The notes below the pieces were generated by a model, which made no database searches, was not told the origin of the DNA, and worked only from the letters and a program-made list of their open reading frames with translations. From Burkholderia thailandensis E264 (GTDB lineage Bacteria; Pseudomonadota; Gammaproteobacteria; Burkholderiales; Burkholderiaceae), in the NCBI RefSeq assembly GCF_000012365.1, contig NC_007651.1, forward strand, positions 496,001 to 560,000: a stretch of 64,000 nucleotides of DNA. Direction: 5' to 3'. Numbering within the stretch: position 1 is the stretch's first letter; each line of letters starts with the position of its first letter. Shown one piece after another: positions 18,527 to 28,740 of this stretch. A program made the translations under genes and the position numbers.

Positions 18527-21378
18527 CGAGGGGAAGGGGCCGCGGCCGTCGCGGTTTCGGCGATCAGGCGGCGCAGCTCGGGTATGCAGGAACCACACTG
18601 AGTACCGCATTTGAGCCGTTCTTGCAAGTTCGCGAGCCGCTCGCCGGGCGCCGCCGACGGTGCGTCGGCCGCCAGCACCGCGCCGATCTCCCGCTCGCTC
18701 ACGCCGACGCAGTTGCAGATCGTGCGGCCGCGCGCGGGCGCCGTCTGCAGCGGCACGCGGCCGGCGAACAGCAGCAGGCGGCCGAGTGCGCCGACGCTCG
18801 CGCCGCTGTCGACGTACTCGCGCAGCACGGCCGCGCTGTCCTCGGTCGCGCCGGCCGCGCCGGCGACGGAGAACGCGACGAGCGCGCCGTCGACGATCCG
18901 CACGCGCCGGCCGGTGCCGCGCCGCGCGTCGCCGTAGCTCATCACGTCGGCCGCCTGCGCGGGCAGCTCGAAGAGCGCCTCGATCTCGCGCTGCAGCTCG
19001 GCGGGCGCGGGCTCGTACGCGGCGACGCGCCATGCGAGCCCCGCGTACGCGTCGGTGCCGAACGGCACGCAGCTCGCATACGGAAAGCGTGCGAAGAACG
19101 CGCGCGCGGCGCGCTGGCGCGCGAGCACGTCGCCGGCCGGCACGCGCGCGGCGATCAGCCAGCGCCACGGCAGATCGGCCTTCAGCAGCTTGATCGCCGC
19201 ATGCTTGAGCTCCGGCTGCTGCGAGTACGGATCGCGCGCCGGCGTCGTCAGCGCGTTGATGCCCATCGCCGCGCGGTTGCCCGCGACGCCCGATACGTAT
19301 TCGTCGCCCCAGTGCATCGGCGCGAACGCCTGGCCGGGCGCGACCGCGTCGTCGGCGCGCGCGGGCAGCAGCGCGCTGCCGCGCCGCGACGTCAGATGGA
19401 CGAAATCGTGCGCGCCGAGCTCGAGCCGCGCGCAATCGCCGGGATCGAGCTCGACGCACGGCTGCGGCGCGTGAGCGAACAGTTTCGCGACCGTGCCCGT
19501 GCGGCTGCCGCCGTGCCATTGATCGCGCAGGCGGCCCGTCGTCAGCGCGAAGCGGTAGCGCGCGTCGACGGCCTCGGCGACCGGCTGATACGGCGTCGGC
19601 ACGAAGCGCGCGCGGCCGTCGGCGGTCGGAAAGCGCCCGTCGGCGTACAGGCGCGCGAAGCCCTGCGCCGCGCCGGCCGGAAACGGCCATTGCTGCGGGC
19701 CGTCGCGCGCGAGGAGCGGCCACGACAGCCCGCCGATGTCGCAATCGCGGCCGACCGTCGTCGCGCGGTGCTCCTTCCATATCGCTTCGGCGTCCTCGTA
19801 CGGAAAGAGCGTCGGGCGGCCGGGCGCGAGCCGCGCTTCGAGCCGGCGGCCGACGTCCGCCGCGATCCGCCAGTCGGCGCGCGCGTCGCCGTACGGCTGC
19901 GTCGCCGCGCGCACGCGCGAGATCCGCCGCTCGGAGTTCGTCACCGTGCCGTCCTTCTCGCCCCACGTCGCCGCGGGCAGCAGCACGTCCGCGTACGGCG
20001 CGGTGCCCGTGTGCGCGTACGCGTCCTGCAATACGACGAATTCGGCGCGCTCGAGCCCCGCGCGCGCGAGCGCCTGGTTCGGAATCGAATGCGCGGGGTT
20101 CGTGCAGACGATCCAGATCGCCTTCAGCGCGCCCGCGGCGAGCTGCTCGAACATCTCGACAGCGGTCAAGCCCGGCTGCGCCGGCAGGCCCGGCACGCCC
20201 CAGAGGCGCGCGATCTCCGCGCGCTCGGCCGGGTTCGCAAGATCGCGGTGCGCGGATGCGAGCGTGGCCATGCCGCCCACCTCGCGGCCGCCCATCGCGT
20301 TCGGTTGGCCCGTCAGCGAGAACGGCCCCGCGCCGGGCTTGCCGATCTGGCCCGTCGCGAGATGCAGGTTGATCAGCGCGACGTTCTTCGCCGTGCCGCT
20401 CGCCGATTGATTGAGTCCCTGGCAGTACAGCGACAGCGACGGCCCCGCGCCGAACCAGCGCGCGGCCTGCACGATGTCGTCCGCGCGCAGCCCGCACACC
20501 TGCGCGGCCGCGGCGGGCGTCGCGTCACGCACCGCGTCGCGCAGCGCGTCGAAGCCTTGCGTGTGCGCGTCGATGAACGCGGAATCGAGCGCGCCGTCCC
20601 AGATCAGCACGTGCAGCATCGCGTTGAACAGCATCGTGTCGGTGCCGGGCTGCAGCGCGAGATGCAGCGTCGCGTCGCTCGCCGAATCGGTGCGGCGCGG
20701 ATCGGCGACGATCACCTTCATCCGCGGATTGCGCGCGCGCGCCGCCTCCAGCCGCCGGTACAGGATCGGATGCGCGTACGCGGGATTCGCGCCCGCGATC
20801 AGCACGGTGCCCGCGTGATCGAGATCCTCGTAGCTGCACGGCGGCGCGTCGGCGCCGAGCGTCTTCTTGTAGCCGACGACGGCCGAGCTCATGCAGAGCC
20901 GCGAGTTCGAATCGATGTTGTTCGTGCCGACGAGCCCCTTCGCGAGCTTGTTGAACACGTAGTAGTCCTCGGTCAGCAACTGGCCGGAGATGTAGAAGCC
21001 GACCGCGTCGGGCCCGTGCCGCTCGACGATGCGCGCGAGGCGCTGCGCGACGTGGTCGAGCGCGTCGTCCCACGACACGCGCGTGCGCGCCGCGTCGCGC
21101 GAGGCGCGCAGCTCCGGATGCGTCGCGCGCGTCTGCGCGTAGCGCTCGGGCGTGGCCGTCAGATGCAGCGTGCCGCCTTTCGAGCACAGGCGTCCGAAGT
21201 TCGCCGGATGATCGGAATCGCCGCGCACGCCGACGATCGCGTCGCGGCCGTTCGCGTCGCGCCGGGTTTCGATCACGACGCCGCAGCCGACGCCGCAATA
21301 GCAGCACGTCGAGCGCGTTTCGCGCACGGCGCCGGGCGTGGGTTGCGCGATGGGCTGCGCGAGCGTGTCGAGCGTCAT
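18523..21378 (-). CDS. nasA: Assimilatory nitrate reductase catalytic subunit
   Basis: Cytoplasmic molybdopterin enzyme (951 residues) that reduces nitrate to nitrite for assimilation. The N-terminus binds a [4Fe-4S] cluster through CCYCGVGCGV (Cys25-Cys32 region) and LCSKGG. The molybdopterin oxidoreductase core includes DSNSRLCMSSAV and NPAHSIPN, and the dinucleotide-binding domain begins near FALTTGRLRDQWHGG. The last 65 residues form a BFD-like [2Fe-2S] domain, with ICNCVGVSEREI and LKCGTQCGSCIPELR. Such a C-terminal cluster is common in NasA. The ATG overlaps the nirD stop (ATGA), giving tight translational coupling. Confidence 0.96.
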   Translation of the reverse strand: MTLDTLAQPIAQPTPGAVRETRSTCCYCGVGCGVVIETRRDANGRDAIVGVRGDSDHPANFGRLCSKGGTLHLTATPERYAQTRATHPELRASRDAARTRVSWDDALDHVAQRLARIVERHGPDAVGFYISGQLLTEDYYVFNKLAKGLVGTNNIDSNSRLCMSSAVVGYKKTLGADAPPCSYEDLDHAGTVLIAGANPAYAHPILYRRLEAARARNPRMKVIVADPRRTDSASDATLHLALQPGTDTMLFNAMLHVLIWDGALDSAFIDAHTQGFDALRDAVRDATPAAAAQVCGLRADDIVQAARWFGAGPSLSLYCQGLNQSASGTAKNVALINLHLATGQIGKPGAGPFSLTGQPNAMGGREVGGMATLASAHRDLANPAERAEIARLWGVPGLPAQPGLTAVEMFEQLAAGALKAIWIVCTNPAHSIPNQALARAGLERAEFVVLQDAYAHTGTAPYADVLLPAATWGEKDGTVTNSERRISRVRAATQPYGDARADWRIAADVGRRLEARLAPGRPTLFPYEDAEAIWKEHRATTVGRDCDIGGLSWPLLARDGPQQWPFPAGAAQGFARLYADGRFPTADGRARFVPTPYQPVAEAVDARYRFALTTGRLRDQWHGGSRTGTVAKLFAHAPQPCVELDPGDCARLELGAHDFVHLTSRRGSALLPARADDAVAPGQAFAPMHWGDEYVSGVAGNRAAMGINALTTPARDPYSQQPELKHAAIKLLKADLPWRWLIAARVPAGDVLARQRAARAFFARFPYASCVPFGTDAYAGLAWRVAAYEPAPAELQREIEALFELPAQAADVMSYGDARRGTGRRVRIVDGALVAFSVAGAAGATEDSAAVLREYVDSGASVGALGRLLLFAGRVPLQTAPARGRTICNCVGVSEREIGAVLAADAPSAAPGERLANLQERLKCGTQCGSCIPELRRLIAETATAAAPSPR

Positions 21379-21770
21379 GCGGCGGCGCCCGGCGATGCGA
21401 GCGGGGCCGGCTGCGGCGCGTCGTCGACGCCGAGCGTCGCGAGCTCGGTGCGCTCGAGCAGCACCGTGTCGCCTTCGCGCCTCACGCTGAAGACGCTCGT
21501 GCAGCCTTCGTCGGGCGGCAGCGCGCAGCCGCTCGAGAACGCGACATTCAAGCCGTGCAGCGGACACGTGACCTGCTCGCCGTGAACGATGCCCTGCGAC
21601 AGCGGGCCGCCCTTGTGCGGGCAGCGATCGAGGAGCGCGAACACCGCGTCGCTCGCGGTGCGAAAGAGGGCGATCGGCGTGCCGGCCGCGCGCGTGAGAA
21701 CGCGCGCGCCGAGCGGCGGGATGTCGTCCAGTCGGCAGACGGCGATCCATTCGGGTTGCGTGGCGGACAT
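21375..21770 (-). CDS. nirD: Nitrite reductase small subunit (Rieske-type NirD)
   Basis: A 131-residue partner of NirB in NADH-dependent reduction of nitrite to ammonium. It keeps both Rieske ligand pairs, CPHKGGPLSQG and CPLHG, so it should bind a [2Fe-2S] cluster, unlike E. coli NirD, which lost them. The ATG has an AGGA site. An in-frame upstream Met (NHPGIRI) has no better signal. It lies 75 bases after nirB and overlaps nasA by four bases. Confidence 0.94.
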   Translation of the reverse strand: MSATQPEWIAVCRLDDIPPLGARVLTRAAGTPIALFRTASDAVFALLDRCPHKGGPLSQGIVHGEQVTCPLHGLNVAFSSGCALPPDEGCTSVFSVRREGDTVLLERTELATLGVDDAPQPAPLASPGAAA

Positions 21771-21845
21771 GATTCGGATTCCTGGGTGATTGACGGGGCG
21801 CGCGGGCGGCGCGATGCGCGACGCGTCACGCATCGCGCATCGGCA

Positions 21846-24290
21846 TCACGCATCGGCGGGCGCGACGGCGATCGGGATGAACTGGCGCAGGTCGACCTTC
21901 GCGTCCTGCGTGTCGCGCCACGGGTCCGGCTCGTCCTTCAGCGCGAACTGCAGCCGTTCCCACAGCGCGCGGCGGTTCTCGGCGTCGTCGAGCACGCGCG
22001 CCTTCACGTGGTCGAGGCCGACGCGCTCGAGGTAGTGCACGGTGCGCTCGAGATACCAGCCTTCCTCGCGATACAGCTGCAGGAACGCGCCTGCATATTC
22101 GAGCACTTCCTCGTGCGTCTTCACCTTGCAGAAGAACTGCGCGACCTCGGTCTTGATGCCGCCGTTGCCGCCGACGTAAAGCTCCCAGCCCGAATCCACG
22201 CCGATCACGCCGACATCCTTGATCCCCGATTCCGCGCAGTTGCGCGGGCAGCCGGACACAGCGAGCTTCACCTTGTGCGGCGCGTACATCCGCCACAGCG
22301 CGCGCTCGAGCTGCTGGCCCATCAGCGTCGAATCCTGCGTGCCGAAGCGGCACCATTCGGAGCCGACGCAGGTCTTCACCGTGCGCAGCGCTTTCGCGTA
22401 CGCATGGCCGCTCGGCATGCCGAGATCGCGCCACACGCCGGGCAGGTCCTCTTTCTTCACGCCGAGCAGGTCGATGCGCTGGCCGCCCGTCACCTTGACG
22501 GTGGGGATCGCGTATTTGTCGACGACGTCGGCGATGCGGCGCAGTTCGTCGGCGCTCGTCACGCCGCCCCACATCCGCGGCACGACCGAATACGTGCCGT
22601 CCTTCTGGATGTTCGCGTGCGCGCGCTCGTTGATGAAGCGCGACTGCGGATCGTCCTTCGCGTCGTGCGGCCACGTGCTGATGCAGTAGTAGTTGAGCGC
22701 CGGGCGGCAGCTCGCGCAGCCGTTCGGCGTGCGCCATTCGAGAAAGCGCATCGCGTCCGGCACCGACAGCAGCTTGTGCTCGCGAATCGCCATGCGCACC
22801 TCGGCATGCGTATGATCGGTGCAGCCGCATATGGGCTTCGCCTTCGGCGACGCCGAGTAGTCGCCGCCCACCGTCGACATCAGGATCTGCTCGACGAGGC
22901 CCGTGCACGAGCCGCACGATGCGGACGCCTTCGTGTGCTTGCGCACGTCGTCGAGCGTGAAGAGGCCTTTCTCCTTGATCGCCGCGACGATCGTGCCCTT
23001 GCACACGCCGTTGCAGCCGCACACCTCGGCGTCGTCGGCCATCGCCGTCGCGCGCGTCGCGCCGCTGTGGCCAGTGTCGCCCAGGCTCGTCTCGCCGAAC
23101 ATCAGCGTCTCGCGGATGTCGGCGATGTTGCGGCCCTCGCGCAGCAGCTTGAAGTACCACGCGCCGTCTGCCGTATCGCCGTACAGGCACGCGCCGACGA
23201 TCTTGTCGTCCTTGATCACGAGCTTCTTGTAGACGCCCGCGATCGGATCGGACAGCGTGATGTCCTCGGTGTCGCCGCCGCCGAGGAAGTCGCCCGCGGA
23301 GAACAGGTCGATGCCCGTGACCTTGAGCTTCGTCGACGTCACCGAGCCCGCGTAGCGGCCGATGCCGAATTGCGCGAGATGGTTCGCCGCGACCTTCGCC
23401 TGCTCGAAGAGGGGCGCGACGAGGCCGTACGCGATGCCGCGATGGCTCACGCATTCGCCGACCGCGTAGATGCGCGGATCGTAGGTTTGCATCGTGTCGT
23501 TGACGACGATCCCGCGGTTGCAATAGAGGCCCGCGCTTTCGGCGAGCGCGGTGTTCGGGCGGATGCCGACCGCCATCACGACGAGGTCGGCCTTGCATGT
23601 GTCGCCGTCCTTGAAGCGCACCGCGCGCACGCGGCCGTTCTCGTCGCCGACGAGCGCCTGCGTTTCCTTCGGCATCAGAAAGGTCAGCCCGCGCGCCTCG
23701 AGCGACGCGCGCAACAGGCCGCCCGCCTTCGCGTCGAGCTGGCGCTCGAGCAGCGTCGGCGCGAGGTGCGCGACGGTCACGTCCATCCCGCGCAGCTTCA
23801 GGCCGTTCGCCGCCTCGAGGCCGAGCAGGCCGCCGCCGATCACGACCGCGTGCGTGTGCCGCGCGGCGGCGTCGATCATCGCCTGCGTGTCCGCGATGTC
23901 GCGATAGCCGAGCACGCCGTCGAGATCCGCGCCCGGAATCGGCAGCATGAACGGATTCGAGCCGGTTGCGAGCAGCAGCCGGTCGTACGCGGCCTCGGTG
24001 CCGTCGTCGGCGATCACGACGCGCTTCACGCGATCGATCTTCACGATCTTCTTGCCGACGTGGAGCGTGATGCCGTGCGATTCGTACCACGCATAATCGT
24101 TGAGCACGATCTGCTCGAGCGTCTGCTCGCCCGCGAGCACGGGGGATAGCAGGATCCGGTTGTAGTTCGGATGCGGTTCGGCGCCGAACACCGTCACGTC
24201 GTACAGATCCGGCGCGAGCTTGAGCAATTCTTCGAGCGTGCGCACTCCGGCCATGCCGTTGCCGACCATCACCAGCTTCATCTTCCGCAT
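21846..24290 (-). CDS. nirB: NADH-dependent nitrite reductase large subunit
   Basis: An 814-residue flavo-sirohaem enzyme reducing nitrite to ammonium in the cytoplasm. Domains in order: a pyridine-nucleotide disulfide oxidoreductase (GNGMAGVRTLEEL FAD site, VVIGGGLLGLEAANGL NAD site), two BFD-like [2Fe-2S] motifs (VCGCNGVCKGT and ASCGSCTGL; then ICGCTDHTHAEVR and CASCRPALNYY), and the sulfite/nitrite reductase ferredoxin-like and haem domains. The sirohaem/[4Fe-4S] ligands are CVGSEWC and SGCPRNC. AGGAG lies 7 bases before the ATG. It is the first gene of the operon behind a sigma-54 promoter. Confidence 0.97.
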   Translation of the reverse strand: MRKMKLVMVGNGMAGVRTLEELLKLAPDLYDVTVFGAEPHPNYNRILLSPVLAGEQTLEQIVLNDYAWYESHGITLHVGKKIVKIDRVKRVVIADDGTEAAYDRLLLATGSNPFMLPIPGADLDGVLGYRDIADTQAMIDAAARHTHAVVIGGGLLGLEAANGLKLRGMDVTVAHLAPTLLERQLDAKAGGLLRASLEARGLTFLMPKETQALVGDENGRVRAVRFKDGDTCKADLVVMAVGIRPNTALAESAGLYCNRGIVVNDTMQTYDPRIYAVGECVSHRGIAYGLVAPLFEQAKVAANHLAQFGIGRYAGSVTSTKLKVTGIDLFSAGDFLGGGDTEDITLSDPIAGVYKKLVIKDDKIVGACLYGDTADGAWYFKLLREGRNIADIRETLMFGETSLGDTGHSGATRATAMADDAEVCGCNGVCKGTIVAAIKEKGLFTLDDVRKHTKASASCGSCTGLVEQILMSTVGGDYSASPKAKPICGCTDHTHAEVRMAIREHKLLSVPDAMRFLEWRTPNGCASCRPALNYYCISTWPHDAKDDPQSRFINERAHANIQKDGTYSVVPRMWGGVTSADELRRIADVVDKYAIPTVKVTGGQRIDLLGVKKEDLPGVWRDLGMPSGHAYAKALRTVKTCVGSEWCRFGTQDSTLMGQQLERALWRMYAPHKVKLAVSGCPRNCAESGIKDVGVIGVDSGWELYVGGNGGIKTEVAQFFCKVKTHEEVLEYAGAFLQLYREEGWYLERTVHYLERVGLDHVKARVLDDAENRRALWERLQFALKDEPDPWRDTQDAKVDLRQFIPIAVAPADA

Positions 24291-24349
24291 CGGGGATCTC
24301 CTGACTGGGCCGCTTGTCGTGTGGGGCCCGTGTTCGATGGGCGGAAAAC

Positions 24350-24365
24350 AGCAATTGCCATGCCA
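24350..24365 (-). promoter_or_regulatory. Sigma-54 promoter of nirBD-nasA
   Basis: On the minus strand the sequence TGGCATG-GCAA-TTGCT matches the sigma-54 consensus TGGCACG-N4-TTGCW at all but one position, with GG and GC exactly ten bases apart. It lies about 60 bases upstream of the nirB start. Nitrogen-limitation control through NtrC is the expected consequence. The rest of 24291-24682 shows no gene. Confidence 0.85.
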
Positions 24366-24682
24366 CTTTTTATTTGGCCGCTGTTTAAAAGGCCGGCGGG
24401 GGGCGGGCGAGAATCGCGCGCGTGCGCGTGGTGCGTGTGCGCACGGCAGGCGCGCCGTTTCGCACGCGAAGCGTGCATTGCAGCAATCGCGCACCAGCAA
24501 AGTGCCGCCGGATCGGCCGGGCGAACCGGCGGCGCGCGCGCCGCGTTACACTTTCGGCCGTTGCCGCGGCGTTCGGCGCGACGAAGCGCTCGGACGCCCG
24601 CCTGCCGGCTTCGGGGCGCGCGTCTGCCGTCGCGCCCGAACGCCGGCGAGAAGATCGACGATCGAGACAATGAGGGACACCG

Positions 24683-25327
24683 ATGAAGCTATATAGCTAT
24701 TTCCGCAGTTCGGCGGCATTTCGCGTGCGCATCGCGCTGCATCTGAAGAAGCTGCCGTTCGACTACGTGCCCGTGCATCTGCTGCGCGACGGCGGCCAGC
24801 AGTTGACGGACGACTACCGCGCGCTCAACCCCGATGCGCTCGTGCCGACGCTCATCGACGGCGATTCGCCGTTGCAGCAGTCGCTCGCGATCGTCGAATA
24901 CCTCGATGAAGCGTATCCGGCCGTGCCGTTGTTGCCGAAGGCGCCCGTCGATCGCGCGTACGTGCGCGCGATCGCGCTGCAGATTGCCTGCGAGATCCAT
25001 CCGCTCAACAACCTGCGCGTGCTGAAGTACCTGAAGCACACGCTGCAGGTCGACGACGACGCGAAGGACGCGTGGTACCGCCACTGGATCGAGGACGGCT
25101 TCAAGTCGCTCGAGGCGCGTCTGTCGAGCGATCCGCGCACGGGCAAGCTGTGCTTCGGCGATACGCCGACGCTCGCCGATCTGTGCATCGTGCCGCAGGT
25201 GTTCAACGCGAAGCGCTTCTCGATCGGCCTCGAGCGGTTTCCGACGATTCAGCGCATCCACGATCATGCGATGACGATCGACGCGTTCAAGGCGGCCGCG
25301 CCCGCCGCGCAGCCGGACGCCGAGTGA
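24683..25327 (+). CDS. maiA: Maleylacetoacetate isomerase (zeta-class GST)
   Basis: A glutathione-dependent isomerase (214 residues) converting maleylacetoacetate to fumarylacetoacetate in tyrosine/homogentisate breakdown. The zeta-class active-site motif SSAAFRVRIALHLK is at residues 9-22. The thioredoxin-like domain ends with VPTLIDG and LQQSLAIVEYLDE, and the helical domain has CFGDTPTLADLCIVPQV. GAGGGA precedes the ATG. It stands alone here; partners such as fumarylacetoacetase are not in the window. Confidence 0.94.
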   Translation: MKLYSYFRSSAAFRVRIALHLKKLPFDYVPVHLLRDGGQQLTDDYRALNPDALVPTLIDGDSPLQQSLAIVEYLDEAYPAVPLLPKAPVDRAYVRAIALQIACEIHPLNNLRVLKYLKHTLQVDDDAKDAWYRHWIEDGFKSLEARLSSDPRTGKLCFGDTPTLADLCIVPQVFNAKRFSIGLERFPTIQRIHDHAMTIDAFKAAAPAAQPDAE

Positions 25328-25355
25328 GCGCTGCGTCGGCCGCGCGCGGATGAAG

Positions 25356-25438
25356 AACGGGCGCCTTGCCGAGCCGCGCCGTCGACGGCCGGACATCGAG
25401 TCCGGCGTTTGACGCGCGGTTCGCGCAAGGCGCCCGTT
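25356..25438. terminator. Large nested inverted repeat, bidirectional terminator
   Basis: Perfect outer arms of 14 bases, AACGGGCGCCTTGC and GCAAGGCGCCCGTT, enclose further complementary stretches and a small inner hairpin (GCCGGAC/GTCCGGC). It lies between the convergent maiA and ftsY genes. T-runs are short, so efficiency is uncertain. Confidence 0.65.
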
Positions 25439-25484
25439 TCGTTGCGGGACGGTAGCGCCCCGCCGGGAGAATCGGCCGCTCGGC

Positions 25485-26786
25485 TTATCCGAGCAGCGCG
25501 TCCGCGAATTCCTCCGCGCTGAACGGCTGCAGATCCTCGACCTTCTCGCCGACGCCGATGAAGTACACCGGAATCGGCCGCTGGCGCGCGATCGCGGCGA
25601 GGATGCCGCCCTTCGCGGTGCCGTCGAGCTTCGTGACGATGAGGCCCGTGAGGCCGAGCGCGTCGTCGAAGGCCTTCACCTGCGCGAGCGCGTTCTGGCC
25701 GGTGTTCGCGTCGATCACGAGCAGCACTTCGTGCGGCGCGCCGTCGTGCGCCTTGCCGATCACGCGCTTCACCTTCCGGAGCTCTTCCATCAGATGCAGC
25801 TGCGTCGGCAGGCGGCCCGCGGTGTCGGCCATCATCACGTCGATGTTGCGCGCGCGCGCGGCGCTGACCGCATCGAAAATCACCGCGGCCGGATCGCCGC
25901 TTTCCTGCTGGACGACGGTCACGTTGTTGCGCTCGCCCCAGATCGCGAGCTGCTCGCGCGCGGCCGCGCGGAACGTGTCGCCGGCGGCGAGCAGCACCGA
26001 TTGATCGAAGCTCTGCAGATGCTTCGCGAGCTTGCCGATGCTCGTCGTCTTGCCCGCGCCGTTCACGCCCGCGATCATCATCACGAGCGGCTGCGCGCGG
26101 CCGAGCACGAGCGACTGCTCGAGCGGCGTCAGCAACTCGACGAGCAGGCCGCGCAGCGCGTCCTTCACCTGTTGCGGATCGGTGAGGCGGCCCGTGCGCA
26201 CCTTCTCGCGCAGCGCGCCGAGCAGATGCTCGGTCGCGTCGACGCCGGCGTCGGACATCAGCAGCGCCGTCTCGAGCTCCTCGTAGAGCGCGTCGTCGAT
26301 CTTCGTGTTCACGAACACGTTCGTGATGCTCGAGCTCGTCTTCGCGAGGCCGGACTTCAGCCGCGCGATCCACGATTTCTTCGCGGCCGGCTCGGGCGCG
26401 GGCGGCGGCACGATCTCGACCGTCTCGACGACGCCGTTGCGGCCGTTGGCGGCCGGCGTCACCGTCATCACGACGGACGGCGCGCGCGCCGCTTCGGCGG
26501 CGGACGGCTGCCCGGCCGGCGATTCCGGCGTCGCTGCTGCGGGGGAGACGGGCGGTGTCGCGCGAACGGGGGCCGGCGCGTCGGAACGGGGCCGTTCGGT
26601 AGCCGGCGCTTCGCTGTACTCGCCGCGCGAGACCGGCGCAGCGGGCGCGTCGACTCGCGCGGCCTTGGACGCGGCCTCGGGCGCGGCCGACTCGCCGGCC
26701 GCGTCCTGCGGCGCGTCGGGCGCTTGCTGCGGCTCGGCCGGTGCGGCGTCGGGCGCTTTCTTGAATCGTTTGAAGAAGCTGAACAT
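25485..26786 (-). CDS. ftsY: Signal recognition particle receptor FtsY
   Basis: A GTPase that docks ribosome-SRP complexes at the inner membrane (433 residues). An N-terminal MFSFFKRFKK amphipathic segment and a long Ala/Pro/Glu-rich A domain (to about 150) precede the helical N domain. The G domain has GVNGAGKTT near residue 240, the SRP-GTPase insert with AAGDTFRAAAREQL, DTAGRLPTQ, and TKLDGTAKGG. The C-terminus FSAEEFADALLG is typical. It is divergent from rsmD, the arrangement usual in proteobacteria. Confidence 0.97.
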   Translation of the reverse strand: MFSFFKRFKKAPDAAPAEPQQAPDAPQDAAGESAAPEAASKAARVDAPAAPVSRGEYSEAPATERPRSDAPAPVRATPPVSPAAATPESPAGQPSAAEAARAPSVVMTVTPAANGRNGVVETVEIVPPPAPEPAAKKSWIARLKSGLAKTSSSITNVFVNTKIDDALYEELETALLMSDAGVDATEHLLGALREKVRTGRLTDPQQVKDALRGLLVELLTPLEQSLVLGRAQPLVMMIAGVNGAGKTTSIGKLAKHLQSFDQSVLLAAGDTFRAAAREQLAIWGERNNVTVVQQESGDPAAVIFDAVSAARARNIDVMMADTAGRLPTQLHLMEELRKVKRVIGKAHDGAPHEVLLVIDANTGQNALAQVKAFDDALGLTGLIVTKLDGTAKGGILAAIARQRPIPVYFIGVGEKVEDLQPFSAEEFADALLG

Positions 26787-27043
26787 GGTTTCGCTTGCGG
26801 AAGAGGCGGGAGACGGCGCGCGGCGCCGGATGCACCGGCCGCGCTCGGTGCCGGAGCCCGGCGGCGTGCGTGCGGCGGGCTCGCGCGCTGCAAACCCGGC
26901 ATTTTATCAGGCGCTCGCGCTTCGCCGTGCGGCGGCGGCATGGCGGGCGCTTCGCTTGTGGTAACGTGCGCGTCATCGCGGTGCGTCGCGCCGTTTCAGC
27001 CGGTTCATTCCGTTACCAACGCTTCCGAATCGAATTCTCTCGT

Positions 27044-27670
27044 ATGTCCCGTTCCTCTCCGGCGCGGCCGCAGGCGCAGCGAGCCCCAGTGGCCGGCCGC
27101 GGCAAGCCGCACACGATCCGCATCATCGGCGGCGACTGGAAGCGCACGCCGCTTCCGGTGCTCGACCTGGACGGCCTGCGCCCGACGCCCGACCGCGTGC
27201 GCGAGACGCTCTTCAACTGGCTTGGCCAGGATCTCGAAGGGCGGCGCTGCCTCGATCTGTTCGCCGGCAGCGGCGCGCTCGGCTTCGAGGCGGCGTCGCG
27301 CGGCGCGGCGAGCGTCGTGATGGTCGAGCGCCATCCGCGCGCCGCCCAGCAGTTGCGCGCGCTGAAGGACAAGCTCGCCGCGCGCGCGATCGAGATCGCG
27401 GAGGCCGATGCGCTGCGCATCGCGGCGGGCCTCGCGCCGCGCTCGTTCGACGTCGTGTTCGTCGATCCGCCGTTCGGCGACGCGGCCGCGTTCGCGCGCG
27501 CGCTGGAGCTCGCGCCGAATCTCGTCGCGCCGGGCGGCCATCTGTACGTCGAGGCGGGCGCGCCGCTCGATCCGTGCGGGCACGCGTCGCTTGCCGGCTG
27601 GCGGGTTGTGCGACACGGCAAGGCGGGCGCCGTCCACTATCATTTGCTGCAACGCGAAAATGATGAATAA
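27044..27670 (+). CDS. rsmD: 16S rRNA m2G966 methyltransferase
   Basis: A SAM-dependent enzyme (208 residues) that methylates G966 of 16S rRNA in the 30S subunit. IRIIGGDWKRTPL and LRPTPDRVRETLFNWL are the family's N-terminal motifs. The SAM-binding loop is CLDLFAGSGALGFEA, and the catalytic motif is VFVDPPFGD. The ATG chosen is the first good one before the conserved region; its ribosome site is weak. It is 108 bases upstream of coaD, a frequent pairing, and divergent from ftsY. Confidence 0.95.
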   Translation: MSRSSPARPQAQRAPVAGRGKPHTIRIIGGDWKRTPLPVLDLDGLRPTPDRVRETLFNWLGQDLEGRRCLDLFAGSGALGFEAASRGAASVVMVERHPRAAQQLRALKDKLAARAIEIAEADALRIAAGLAPRSFDVVFVDPPFGDAAAFARALELAPNLVAPGGHLYVEAGAPLDPCGHASLAGWRVVRHGKAGAVHYHLLQRENDE

Positions 27671-27748
27671 TGCGCGTTCCAAACGAGGCGCCGCGCAGTC
27701 GCGACGTGCGTCCATGTCGGCGGCCGCGCGCGATGCGCATGGCCGTGA

Positions 27749-28607
<859 letters not shown>

Positions 28608-28740
28608 CGCGCCGCGCGGCGGCTCCGTCGTCGCCCTCCGCCCGCGCGCGGTGACGGCGGCCGATTCGCCGCCCGATTCGCCGCCCGCCGTATTTTCCTC
28701 ACATCGCTTTGGCTCGCGCGTCGACCGCGCGAGCTGCCCG

